Assembly: GCA_001872285.1 (NCBI GenBank)
Contig: MNXU01000089.1
Coordinates: forward strand, 1-59,297
Reading direction: 5' to 3'
Source: Betaproteobacteria bacterium CG2_30_68_42
Lineage (GTDB): Bacteria > Pseudomonadota > Gammaproteobacteria > Burkholderiales > Rhodocyclaceae
Length of the DNA stretch: 59,297 bases
Under the pieces are notes generated by a model that searched no databases, was not told where the DNA came from, and saw nothing but the letters and a program-made list of their open reading frames with translations. Both the position numbers and the translations under genes were made by a program. Shown piece after piece: positions 51,804-59,297 of this stretch. The stretch's first letter is position 1. Every line of letters begins with the position of its first letter.

Positions 51804-52292
51804 GTGAGGCGCAGCGCGTGGAGCGCAGTCGCGGTGGCGATGATGCTTTCGGCATGCGCCGTGGCGCCGCCCGCTCCGCCGCGAGGCCCCGCTGCGGCCG
51901 CGGCCAGCCGATCGAAAGCTGCGGAGGTGGTGCTGTTCTCGCTGGGGCTGATCGATTCCGGCTACCGCTTCGGCGGTCGCAACCCCGAAGCGGGGCTGGA
52001 TTGCAGCGGGCTGGTCACCTATGTCTATGGACAGACGCTGCGCCTCGCGCTGCCGCACGATGCGGCGCGGATCGCGAGAATCGCGCGGCCGATCGGACGC
52101 GAAGCCCTGCAGCCCGGCGACCTGGTGTTCTTCAACACCCTCGATCGCCCGTTCTCCCACGTCGGGATCTACCTCGGCGACGAGCGCTTCATCCACGCGC
52201 CGAGCAGCCGCGGGCGGGTACGCATCGACTCGCTGCGCAGCCGCTATTTCGCCAGCCGCTTCGAGGCCGCACGCAGCCTGTTCGCGGACTGA
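51804..52292 (+). CDS. NlpC/P60 peptidase lipoprotein
   Basis: 162 residues, GTG start after GGGAGG. Signal with lipobox LSAC (VAVAMMLSACAVAPP). Catalytic Cys in LDCSGLVTYVYG, catalytic His in FSHVGIYLGDERF and the HAP segment. It probably cleaves peptidoglycan stem peptides at the outer membrane. Confidence 0.88.
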   Translation: MRRSAWSAVAVAMMLSACAVAPPAPPRGPAAAAASRSKAAEVVLFSLGLIDSGYRFGGRNPEAGLDCSGLVTYVYGQTLRLALPHDAARIARIARPIGREALQPGDLVFFNTLDRPFSHVGIYLGDERFIHAPSSRGRVRIDSLRSRYFASRFEAARSLFAD

Positions 52293-52302
52293 GCGCGCCC
52301 CC

Positions 52303-53160
52303 TCAGGCGCTCAACGCCGCAACGATGGAGTCCATCTCCTCGCGCGACTCGGCCACGATTTCGGCGAGCTGCTCGTGGGCGAGCCGCGGCAGCGGCTCGA
52401 TCGCGCCGCGCACCGCCTCGCGCACCTCGTCGTCGGCGAACGGATTGCGGTGCGAGGCGATTTCATTTGCGAGGGAAACGACTTGCGCCAGGGTGCGCGG
52501 GGCCGCCTCGCGCATCGGCATCTCGTGCTCCGAGACCGCTTCGGTCACCTCGTCGGACATGCCCAGTGTGGAGAGCACGGCGTGGCCGACGCTGGTGTGC
52601 CACTCGAACAGCAGCCTGCCCAGCTCCACCGAATCGGCCGACAGCTCGGGATGTTTCGACGCACGCGAGAGCAGATAGAACATGCCGATGTCGTGGACGA
52701 GACCGGTGAACATCGCTTCGTGCGCATTGATGCGGGTCAGCCGCGCGGCGATGACGAAGGAAAGCGCGGCCACCTCGATGGAGTGTTCCCACAGGGCACG
52801 CGCGCGGGGGGCGTAGGGCGCCATCTCGCGCGCCTCGAGCAACTGTCCCATCGCCACCGTGATCGCAAGCGCCCGGATCGAAGAGAAGCCGACCCGGATC
52901 ACGGCGTTTCTCAGGTCGGCCACCGGCTTGCCCGCGGGGTTGAGCGCCGCCGAATTCGCCAGCCGGATCACCTTCACGGAAAGCAGGGGCTCGGACATGA
53001 CGATGCGCGAGAGCTCCTCCGCGGTCACGTCCGGCGACTTGAGCGCCATGCGCACCTTGAGCGTGGCATCGAGAAAGGTGGGGAAACTGACGTCGCCGGA
53101 GGACAGGTCCGCGGCGATCTCCTGCAGGAAGCGGTACTCGGGGGAATCCTGGGCACTCAC
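52303..53160 (-). CDS. HDOD-domain signalling protein
   Basis: 285 residues, GTG start. HDOD fold: LPxxP-like VSFPTFLDATLKVRMALKSP, IVMSEPLLSVKVIRLANSA, LRNAVIRVGFSSIRALAITV and FTGLVHDIGMFYLL. The HD motif is degenerate or non-catalytic in many HDOD proteins; here HDIG is kept (VHDIGM). Likely a signalling or stress regulator. A TTGACA promoter is upstream. Confidence 0.88.
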   Translation of the reverse strand: MSAQDSPEYRFLQEIAADLSSGDVSFPTFLDATLKVRMALKSPDVTAEELSRIVMSEPLLSVKVIRLANSAALNPAGKPVADLRNAVIRVGFSSIRALAITVAMGQLLEAREMAPYAPRARALWEHSIEVAALSFVIAARLTRINAHEAMFTGLVHDIGMFYLLSRASKHPELSADSVELGRLLFEWHTSVGHAVLSTLGMSDEVTEAVSEHEMPMREAAPRTLAQVVSLANEIASHRNPFADDEVREAVRGAIEPLPRLAHEQLAEIVAESREEMDSIVAALSA

Positions 53161-53280
53161 GGCGGCGTTCCTCGATGACGATGGGTCGGCGCTCCCCGCG
53201 CGCCGCGGGGCTCGCAGTCTGTAACGGTCGCGCGAGCGATGGGCTTTAGCGTGAACGTCGCGCGGCCGACGCTCGAAGCT

Positions 53281-53306
53281 CCCCTCTCCCGTTTGCGGGG
53301 GAGGGG
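53281..53306. repeat. Intergenic C-rich hairpin repeat
   Basis: CCCCTCTCCCG, loop TTTG, CGGGGGAGGGG, followed by CCGGGGGTGGGGG. It resembles a widespread proteobacterial intergenic repeat of the form CCCTCTCCC-loop-GGGAGAGGG. Single copy in this window. Confidence 0.55.
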
Positions 53307-53450
53307 CCGGGGGTGGGGGAACGGACAGCCGGCGTTCATCCTTCGGTGTGGCAAGCCGCCCCGTCCGTGAGCGGCGGCGGCGGCGAGCTGTGCCCCGCTC
53401 TCCGGGGAACCTTTGCCCGAAGCGGCCCGCAACCCCGGTTCGGGCGGGCG

Positions 53451-53479
53451 CCCATATACCACGACATCTAGCGTGTCAA
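53451..53479 (-). promoter_or_regulatory. Promoter of the HDOD gene
   Basis: On the minus strand TTGACA (53474-53479), 17 nt, TATGGG (53451-53456). It lies about 290 bp upstream of the HDOD start. The -35 overlaps a CACG-N8-CGTG dyad (53460-53475). Confidence 0.5.
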
Positions 53480-53612
53480 GCCCTTATCGAATACAAGCAC
53501 TCTCTTTAACTCACTGGTTTTACGTAATATTTAATTTTCTCTTTCCCCTTCCTTCCGGCGCCTCGCGGAGGTATGCTTTGCATCCCCTCGATCCCCCCCA
53601 CCTCACACGGTC
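53480..53612 (+). promoter_or_regulatory. AT-rich leader upstream of nrdJ
   Basis: The 130 bp before nrdJ are markedly AT-rich for this genome and include a TAATAT -10-like box (53525-53530). No cobalamin-riboswitch B12 box or clear NrdR box was recognised, though the CACG-N8-CGTG dyad just upstream could be a protein site. Confidence 0.4.
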
Positions 53613-56480
53613 ATGTCATCCGATACGCTGAAAGCCCATGCGAAAGCCGAACAGGCGACCGCGCTCAACCTGCCGGAACAGGAGATCTCGGCCGAAGTCC
53701 TGCAGGAGAAGTACGCCAAGGGAAGCGAGCGCACCGCGCTCGAAGTGCGAACCCGCATCGCCCGCGCGCTCGCGGCGGCCGAGGCCGAAGACCGGCGGGC
53801 GCAGTGGGAAAAGGAGTTTCTGGAAGCCCAGATCAACGGCTTCGTGCCCGCGGGGCGCATCAACTCGGCCGCGGGCACCGAACTGTGCGCGACCCTGATC
53901 AACTGCTTCGTCCAGCCGGTGGGCGACTCGATTTCCGAAGTCGTCGACGGCAAGCCCGGCATCTACATCGCGCTGCTCCAGGCCGCCGAGACGATGCGCC
54001 GCGGCGGCGGCGTCGGTTACGACTTCTCCTCCATCCGGCCGGTCGGCGCGCTGGTTAAGGGCACGCAGTCGCGCGCGAGCGGCCCGGTGTCCTACATGCG
54101 GGTGTTCGACCGCTCCTGCGAGACGGTGGAATCGGCTGGCTCGCGCCGCGGCGCGCAGATGGGCGTGCTGCGCTGTGACCATCCCGACATCGAATCCTTC
54201 ATTCACGCCAAGGACCGCGGCGACCTCACCAACTTCAACATCTCGGTCGGGGTCACCGACATCTTCATGCAGGCGGTGGAGGGCGACGGCGAGGTCGAGC
54301 TCGTGCATCGCGCCGCACCGAGCGCGGACCTCAAGGCCGCCGGCGCCTACCAGCGCGAGGACGGGCTGTGGGTCTACCGCAAGCTGCGCGCACGCGAGCT
54401 GTGGGACCAGGTCATGCGCTCGACCTACGATCACGCCGAGCCGGGCATCCTGTTCCTGGACCGCATCAACCGCGACAACAACCTCTACTACTGCGAGACG
54501 ATCGAGGCCACGAACCCGTGTGCCGAGCAACCCCTGCCGCCCTACGGCTGCTGCGACCTCGGCTCCATCAACCTCACCCGCTTCGTTCGCGAACCCTTCG
54601 CCGAGAGCGCCGCGTTCGACTTCGACGGCTTCGGACGCGTGATCGACGTGGCCATCCGCATGCTCGACAACGTGCTCGAAGTCACCCATTGGCCGCTACC
54701 CCAGCAGCAGGCCGAGGCCGCGGCCAAGCGCCGCATCGGGCTCGGTTTCACCGGCCTGGGCGATGCACTCATCATGCTGCGGCTGCGCTACGACTCGGAG
54801 CCCGCGCGCACGATGGCCACCCGGATCGCCGAGTACATGCGCGACCGCGCCTATGCTGCCTCGGTGGAGCTGGCGAAGGAGCGCGGCGCCTTTCCGCTGT
54901 TCAACGGCGATCTCTACCTGTCCGGGGGCAACTTCGCCTCGCGCCTGCCGGCAGAGATCAAGGACCGCATCCGCGCCCACGGCCTGCGCAATTCCCACCT
55001 GCTCTCGATCGCACCCACGGGAACGATCTCGCTCGCCTTCGCCGACAATGCCTCCAACGGCATCGAGCCGCCGTTTTCGTGGACCTACACACGCAAGAAG
55101 CGCAAGGCCGACGGCACCTTCAAGGAGTACGCGGTGGAGGACTATGCCTGGCGGCTCTATCGCCATCTGGGCGGCGGCATGGACCCGCTGCCCGAGTACT
55201 TCGTCACCGCACTCGAAATCTCCGCGCAGGACCACAAGGACATGGTGGCGGCGGTGGCGCCCTTCGTCGACACCAGCATCTCCAAGACGGTCAACGTTCC
55301 CGAGGACTACCCCTACGCGGACTTCGAGGATCTCTACCTGACCGCATGGAAGGCCGGTCTCAAGGGGCTGGCCACCTACCGGCCGAACAAGGTGCTGGGG
55401 GCGGTGCTCACGGTGGAGGGAAGCGCGGAGAAGAAGCAGCCGCAGGACGTGCGCATCGCGGAGGCCAACCGGCGCCTGTCGATCAAGACGCTGCCGGCGC
55501 CGGTGCTCGCCAGCCTGCGCTGGCCGGGCCGGCCCGCGCTCACCGACGGCAACCCGGCGTGGACCTACATGCTCAAGACGCCCACCGGCGAGTTCGCGCT
55601 CTTCGTCGGCCACATCGAGAACGGCAAGGCGGTCCCGTTCGAGGTCTGGGTCAACGGCTCCGATCAGCCGCGCGGCCTGGGTGCGGTCGCCAAGACGCTC
55701 TCGATGGACATGCGCGCCAACGATCCCTCCTGGCTCAAGCTAAAGCTCGACGTGCTGGCCAGGACGGTGGGCGACGAAGGCTTCGACCTGCCCTTCCCGC
55801 CCCACGGCGAGAAGAAGCGCGTGCCGGGCGTGGTCTCCGCGGTCGCCCAGATCGTGCGCTACCGCTGCGAGCAGCTCGGCGCGCTGGCCGCCTCCGGGCC
55901 GACCCCGGTGCTCGACACCATGTTCAGCCTCAAGGAACCGAAGACCGGAACCGACGGCACGCTGTCGTGGACGGTCGATGTCCAGAACCCGGCCTCGGGC
56001 GAGGACTTCGTGCTCGGGCTGAAGGAGATCACGCTGCCCGACGGCCTCACCCGTCCCTACTCGGTCTGGCTGTCCGGCAACTACCCGCGGGCGCTCGACG
56101 GGCTCACGCGCATCCTCTCGCTCGACATGCGGGTGATGGATCCGGCATGGATCGGCATGAAACTGAGGAAACTGCTCAACTATCCGGAGCCGCTCGGCGA
56201 TTTGATGGCCTTCGTGCCCGGCACCCGCCGCCAGCAGAACTGGCCCTCGACCGTCGCCTACATGGCGCGGCTGATCATCCACCGCTACGCGATGCTGGGC
56301 GTGCTCGACGAGCACGGCTATCCCACGCGCGAAATGGGCATCCTGGAGGCGCCGCGCGAGAAGGGCGCGCCCAAGGTCCAACAGGGTGCGCTGTGCGGCG
56401 AGTGCGGCAATTACACCGTCATTCGCAAGGACGGCTGCGACTTCTGCACCGCGTGCGGCGCGGTCGGAAGTTGCGGGTAA
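53613..56480 (+). CDS. nrdJ: Adenosylcobalamin-dependent ribonucleotide reductase (class II)
   Basis: 955 residues. It reduces ribonucleotides to deoxyribonucleotides without oxygen, using coenzyme B12. Core motifs: [46 protein letters not shown] with the radical-cysteine region, [12 protein letters not shown], and [21 protein letters not shown] long C-terminal extension (about 640-940) resembles the TSCPD/DUF-type domain, and a zinc tail [20 protein letters not shown] ends the protein. No partner subunit is needed. Start ATG 53613. Confidence 0.94.
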   Translation: MSSDTLKAHAKAEQATALNLPEQEISAEVLQEKYAKGSERTALEVRTRIARALAAAEAEDRRAQWEKEFLEAQINGFVPAGRINSAAGTELCATLINCFVQPVGDSISEVVDGKPGIYIALLQAAETMRRGGGVGYDFSSIRPVGALVKGTQSRASGPVSYMRVFDRSCETVESAGSRRGAQMGVLRCDHPDIESFIHAKDRGDLTNFNISVGVTDIFMQAVEGDGEVELVHRAAPSADLKAAGAYQREDGLWVYRKLRARELWDQVMRSTYDHAEPGILFLDRINRDNNLYYCETIEATNPCAEQPLPPYGCCDLGSINLTRFVREPFAESAAFDFDGFGRVIDVAIRMLDNVLEVTHWPLPQQQAEAAAKRRIGLGFTGLGDALIMLRLRYDSEPARTMATRIAEYMRDRAYAASVELAKERGAFPLFNGDLYLSGGNFASRLPAEIKDRIRAHGLRNSHLLSIAPTGTISLAFADNASNGIEPPFSWTYTRKKRKADGTFKEYAVEDYAWRLYRHLGGGMDPLPEYFVTALEISAQDHKDMVAAVAPFVDTSISKTVNVPEDYPYADFEDLYLTAWKAGLKGLATYRPNKVLGAVLTVEGSAEKKQPQDVRIAEANRRLSIKTLPAPVLASLRWPGRPALTDGNPAWTYMLKTPTGEFALFVGHIENGKAVPFEVWVNGSDQPRGLGAVAKTLSMDMRANDPSWLKLKLDVLARTVGDEGFDLPFPPHGEKKRVPGVVSAVAQIVRYRCEQLGALAASGPTPVLDTMFSLKEPKTGTDGTLSWTVDVQNPASGEDFVLGLKEITLPDGLTRPYSVWLSGNYPRALDGLTRILSLDMRVMDPAWIGMKLRKLLNYPEPLGDLMAFVPGTRRQQNWPSTVAYMARLIIHRYAMLGVLDEHGYPTREMGILEAPREKGAPKVQQGALCGECGNYTVIRKDGCDFCTACGAVGSCG

Positions 56481-56824
56481 CACCGGGGCAAGGGCCTTCA
56501 GCCCACCGCGTGCGGGCGTTTCGCTGACGGCGCCGCCGCCACCCGGTGCGCCGCGACCCGGCGGCGTTCCGCCGGGTCGCCATCGGGAAATCGCGGTTCG
56601 TACGAGCGCGCCCGTTTTCCGATCGCCGTGCCGCCCGACCCTTTTCGCTCCGGCACCCGATGCCCTCCGTGTAAGCGCCCCGCACCCGCGGCGTCTACAT
56701 CCGCGCCCCATGCTGTTCGCGACTTTCGGGTATCGGGATGCTCCCGACCCGCACGGGCGCAATCGCCACCCTGCGCGAATGCCGGAACCGCGGCTGAGCA
56801 CAGGGAACTACAGGGCGAACCGAG
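56481..56824. other. Intergenic region nrdJ-dedA with strong hairpin
   Basis: 344 bp without a convincing gene. It holds the 12-bp hairpin at 56553-56580 (separate entry) and GC-rich low-information sequence. Short frames here look like noise. Confidence 0.45.
56553..56580 (+). terminator. Hairpin downstream of nrdJ
   Basis: GCGACCCGGCGG, loop CGTT, CCGCCGGGTCGC: 12 perfect pairs. No T-run follows, so it may stabilise or end the nrdJ mRNA without being a classical terminator. Confidence 0.5.
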
Positions 56825-57487
56825 ATGACAGACATCGTCAACACCACCTACGCACTGTTCGCCCGCCTCGGCTACACAGCGATCTTTCTTGGCGTCATGC
56901 TCGACGGCGCAGGCATTCCGGTTCCCGGAGAAGTGGTGCTGCTGCTGACCGGAAGCCTCGCGGCCGAGGGTCAATTCTCCCTGCCGGCGGCGATCGCCGT
57001 GGCCGCCACCGGCGCAGTGGTCATCGACAGCCTGTGGTTTGCCGTTGGCCGCATCGGTTCGGCGCGGCTCATCGCCCTCTACTGCCGCGTGAGCTTCGGC
57101 TCCACCGCCTGCATGGTCAGCACCGAACGCAACCTGGCGCGTTTCGGTCCGCGCTCCCTTCTCTACGCCCGCTTCGTTCCCGGCTTCAGGACCTTCGCCG
57201 CACCCATGGCCGGGATGTCGGGCCTCGCGTACGGCTGGTTCCTGCTCTACGACGGCATCGGCGCCTTGCTCTGGGCCGCGCTGGGCATCTCCAGCGGCGC
57301 GCTGTTCGCCGACCGGCTCGCCAGTCTGCTTGCCGGACTGGAGAGCGTGCACGGGATCATCGGCTATGTCGCCGTCGCCGCGCTGCTGATGTTCGTCCTG
57401 ATGAAATGGCTGGTGCGCCGCCTCCACGGGCGCGCCCGCATCGAAACGACAGCCGGATCGCCGCAGCCGAGCCGTAAGCCGGTCTGA
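56825..57487 (+). CDS. DedA-family membrane protein (second copy)
   Basis: 220 residues with several hydrophobic segments. DedA-type motifs are GAGIPVPGEVVLLLTGSLAA and ARFVPGFRTFAAPMAGMSG. It is diverged from the copy at 41997, with a shorter N-terminus and a basic C-terminal tail. Likely in membrane lipid or undecaprenyl phosphate handling. Confidence 0.87.
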   Translation: MTDIVNTTYALFARLGYTAIFLGVMLDGAGIPVPGEVVLLLTGSLAAEGQFSLPAAIAVAATGAVVIDSLWFAVGRIGSARLIALYCRVSFGSTACMVSTERNLARFGPRSLLYARFVPGFRTFAAPMAGMSGLAYGWFLLYDGIGALLWAALGISSGALFADRLASLLAGLESVHGIIGYVAVAALLMFVLMKWLVRRLHGRARIETTAGSPQPSRKPV

Positions 57488-57508
57488 GGAGCCGTCCGGC
57501 CGTGGCGC

Positions 57509-57718
57509 TCAGTCGCGGGCAGGCAGGCGCCTGGCGATCAGCGCGACGTAGGCGAGACACGCGAACACCATCGCCGCGGTGCCGGCCTGCATCAGCGTGC
57601 CGACCTGGAAACCGCCGACCAGGAAATGGCCGGCGAGGCGGCCGAGGACGGCAGCCGCGGTCACCAGCACTCCTGCGACTCCGGCCAGCCGCCCGATCCA
57701 CAACAACGCGTTTTCCAT
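57509..57718 (-). CDS. Small two-helix membrane protein
   Basis: 69 residues: MENALLWIGRLAGVAGVLVT, AAAVLGRLAGHFLVGGFQVG and TLMQAGTAAMVFACLAYVAL. Two hydrophobic segments and a basic C-terminus. No family recognised. ATG follows GGAGCAAAC. Convergent with dedA, divergent from the NYN gene. Confidence 0.6.
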   Translation of the reverse strand: MENALLWIGRLAGVAGVLVTAAAVLGRLAGHFLVGGFQVGTLMQAGTAAMVFACLAYVALIARRLPARD

Positions 57719-57875
57719 GTTTGCTCCTTCGACCCCGGTTCGAGGCCGGCGCAGCGGCCGGCCGGCGGCCATGATAGCGCACGGCGCGTTTCGGCTGGGA
57801 CGCATCCGGGCGCGCCCGATCGGTTAGACTGCGTCCCGGCGCGCCCGAGCGTGCCCGGATGCGAAAGGATCGTTC

Positions 57876-58706
57876 ATGCCCGGCAAGACCGAAATACAAA
57901 ACATGGCGCTGTTCTGCGATTTCGAGAACGTCGCCCTCGGCGTGCGCGAGGCGAAGTACCCGAAATTCGACATCGCCCGCGTGCTCGAGCGGCTGCTGCT
58001 CAAGGGCAGCATCGTGGTCAAGAAGGCCTACTGCGACTGGGAGCGCTACAAGGAGTTCAAGGCCGCGATGCACGAGGCCAATTTCGAGCTGATCGAGATC
58101 CCGCACGTGCGCCAGTCGGGCAAGAACTCCGCCGACATCCGCATGGTGGTCGATGCGCTCGACCTGTGCTACACGAAATCCCATGTCGATGCGTTCGTCA
58201 TCATCAGCGGCGACTCCGACTTCTCGCCGCTGGTCTCAAAGCTGCGCGAGAACGACAAGACCGTGATCGGGGTGGGCGTGAAGAAATCGACCTCCGACCT
58301 GCTGATCGCCAACTGCGACGAATTCATCTACTACGACGATCTGGTGCGCGAGCAGGCGCAGAAGACCACCCGCAAGCGGGCGGTGCGCAAGGCCGAGAAA
58401 CCGGCCGAAGCGGCCCACGCGGGAAAGCCGGCCAGCGCGGAAGAGGATCGCCGGCAGCAAGCGGTCGATCTCGTCGTCGAGACCCGCGAGGCGCTCGCGG
58501 CCGAGCGCGGCGAGGAAGACAAGATCTGGGGCTCGATGATCAAGCAGGCGCTCAAACGGCGCCAGCCCGGTTTCAGCGAGTCCTATTACGGCTTCCGGAC
58601 CTTCAGCGAACTGCTCGAGGAGGCGCAGAGCCGCGGCCTGATCGCCCTGGAGGACGACGAGAAATCGGGCGGCTACATCGTGCGCCGGGCCGCGCGCTCC
58701 GCCTGA
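57876..58706 (+). CDS. NYN-domain protein with C-terminal LOTUS/OST-HTH domain
   Basis: 276 residues. The N-terminal NYN/PIN-like nuclease fold (about 8-150) has acidic residues in ALFCDFENVALG, SADIRMVVDALDL and IISGDSDFSPLVSKLRE. A Lys/Arg/Ala linker (about 165-200) joins a C-terminal OST-HTH domain (EDKIWGSMIKQALKRRQPGF, SESYYGFRTFSELLEEA, GGYIVRR). Such LabA-type proteins bind and probably cut RNA. Partner unknown. Confidence 0.87.
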   Translation: MPGKTEIQNMALFCDFENVALGVREAKYPKFDIARVLERLLLKGSIVVKKAYCDWERYKEFKAAMHEANFELIEIPHVRQSGKNSADIRMVVDALDLCYTKSHVDAFVIISGDSDFSPLVSKLRENDKTVIGVGVKKSTSDLLIANCDEFIYYDDLVREQAQKTTRKRAVRKAEKPAEAAHAGKPASAEEDRRQQAVDLVVETREALAAERGEEDKIWGSMIKQALKRRQPGFSESYYGFRTFSELLEEAQSRGLIALEDDEKSGGYIVRRAARSA

Positions 58707-58715
58707 TTCGCCGGC

Positions 58716-59297
58716 TCAGCAGGAGGGTTCGGCCACCCGGTCGAAATAGCGGGCGCGGTAGAGCAGCCGGCGCCGCTCCGGAGTATCGGAGAACGGTGCC
58801 CGGTCGTGCAGGACGTTGTTGCACGCGAGCCCCATGCCCGGCTCCAGGCGGCCGCGGAAGACCCAAGGCGAATCCGCCTCGAGGATCTCCTCGAGCGCCG
58901 CGACCGCCGCACGCGTACGCTCGTCTTCCTTCCAGGCGATCGAGCGCGTGCGCGCCGTGTAGCGCATGTGCAGTCTTCCGCCCGGGCCAACCGAAAATAC
59001 CGGCCCGGTGCAGGCCGCGCGCGCCGTCGGCGGCTCGGCGGCGCTCGCGGGCGGTCGCATCCCCGCTGCGCGGGGCCCCTGCTCCCTGCTCGCACCGCCG
59101 CCTCCTTTTCCCGCATCGATGATCGACCCCCGCGCCGTCGGCGGCTCGGCGGCGCTCGCGGGCGGTCGCATCCCCGCTGCGCGGGGCCCCTGCTCCCTGC
59201 TCGCACCGCCGCCTCCTTTTCCCGCATCGATGATCGACCCCCGCGCCGTCGGCGGCTCGGCGGCGCTCGCGGGCGCTCGCATCCCCGCTGCGCGGGG
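58716..59297 (-). CDS. TauD/TfdA-type dioxygenase, C-terminal part, with repeat insertion
   Basis: The C-terminal ~100 residues (GPVFSVGPGGRLHMRYTART, RSIAWKEDERT, FRGRLEPGMGLACNNVLHDR, RRLLYRARYFDRV) match the end of TauD/TfdA-family Fe(II)/2-oxoglutarate oxygenases, including the Arg that binds 2-oxoglutarate and the late His (LHDR). Upstream, the frame continues through a 111-bp repeat (37 codons) and stays open to the window edge. The catalytic HxD part, if present, lies outside. Whether the repeats are translated, or the gene was broken by them, is open. Confidence 0.65.
   Translation of the reverse strand, partial: PRAAGMRAPASAAEPPTARGSIIDAGKGGGGASREQGPRAAGMRPPASAAEPPTARGSIIDAGKGGGGASREQGPRAAGMRPPASAAEPPTARAACTGPVFSVGPGGRLHMRYTARTRSIAWKEDERTRAAVAALEEILEADSPWVFRGRLEPGMGLACNNVLHDRAPFSDTPERRRLLYRARYFDRVAEPSC
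59021..59297. repeat. 111-bp tandem repeat, about 2.5 copies
   Basis: Units start at 59021, 59132 and 59243 (the last cut by the window end). Unit 3 differs from the others by one base in the 55 bp seen. The period of 111 is 37 codons, so the minus-strand frame stays open across all units. Each unit contains a small CCCCGC/GCGGGG dyad. The repeat probably explains why the contig ends here. Confidence 0.85.

Noticed and set aside
53161-53612. Cobalamin riboswitch before nrdJ
   Set aside because: I looked on both strands for the B12 box and the core folds. Only GC-rich fragments such as GCGGCCCGCAACC resemble it, without the conserved GCCACTG-type core.

Overview
The window is GC-rich chromosomal DNA that is densely packed with genes, many joined by 1-8 nt overlaps (ATGA, GTGA, TGATG). 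The gene content and order (icd next to csp-clpS-clpA; radC-rpmB-rpmG; coaBC-dut; aceK/icd with a complete glyoxylate bypass; class II nrdJ; flavocytochrome c sulfide dehydrogenase; diheme c4-type cytochrome; sigF-nrsF-yedYZ) point to a respiratory, metabolically versatile betaproteobacterium, perhaps near Rhodocyclales or Nitrosomonadales. The lineage is inferred from content; no rRNA or tRNA was seen. Both edges lie in repeats (transposase debris on the left, a 111-bp tandem repeat on the right), so this may be a whole contig that broke at repeats.

Layout. 1-740: fused IS3 and IS256 transposase remnants, an IS256 end and one short REP-like element. 789-5775: an extracytoplasmic sigma factor and anti-sigma pair (sigF-nrsF, minus strand) faces a plus-strand operon of DUF1223, haem membrane protein YedZ1, molybdoenzyme YedY1, a mini Met-rich peptide, MsrB and MsrA. 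Two exact GTAACC-N16-CGAA promoters lie back to back between them. This matches the sigma-F/NrsF reactive-chlorine response and methionine-sulfoxide repair system known from Azospira. 5787-11167 holds three copies of a ~105-bp palindromic MITE/REPIN element. Between them is a tightly coupled operon (6610-10172): a secreted NPC-repeat Cys-rich peptide, a pentahaem cytochrome c lipoprotein, an FGE-like secreted protein and a YeeE/YedE transporter. I could not assign this operon to a described system. terC, gst, nudF and pgm follow.

14139-18502: lexA faces mrfA-mrfB (DUF1998 helicase plus DEDD exonuclease, the mitomycin-repair pair) with a GAAC-N7-GAAC site between them. 18509-19707: DUF192 and two paralogous Ala/Lys-rich secreted peptides, each with its own terminator. 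19836-30441: central carbon and proteostasis genes: aceK diverging from icd, csp, clpS-clpA, rraA, aceA, a LysR remnant and aceB. 30478-36028: cytochrome c4, dut, coaBC, radC, rpmB, rpmG and fccAB. 36094-38005: a desaturase, the N-terminal part of an IS256 transposase, and an mscS-like gene cut by that IS end. 38016-42635: a minus-strand overlapping operon (dedA, lipoprotein, purN, DUF3108, rsmB, phospholipase D). mutL and a four-gene alcohol/aldehyde oxidation operon (45370-48925, plus a lipase) follow.

49000-50811 is a small accessory patch: a frameshifted transposase remnant and two toxin-antitoxin modules with recognisable operators. 50940-58706: FFLEELY-motif protein, NlpC/P60 peptidase, HDOD protein, nrdJ, a second DedA, a small membrane protein and a NYN-domain protein. 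The right edge holds the C-terminal part of a TauD/TfdA-type dioxygenase whose frame is continuous with in-frame 37-residue repeats running off the window.
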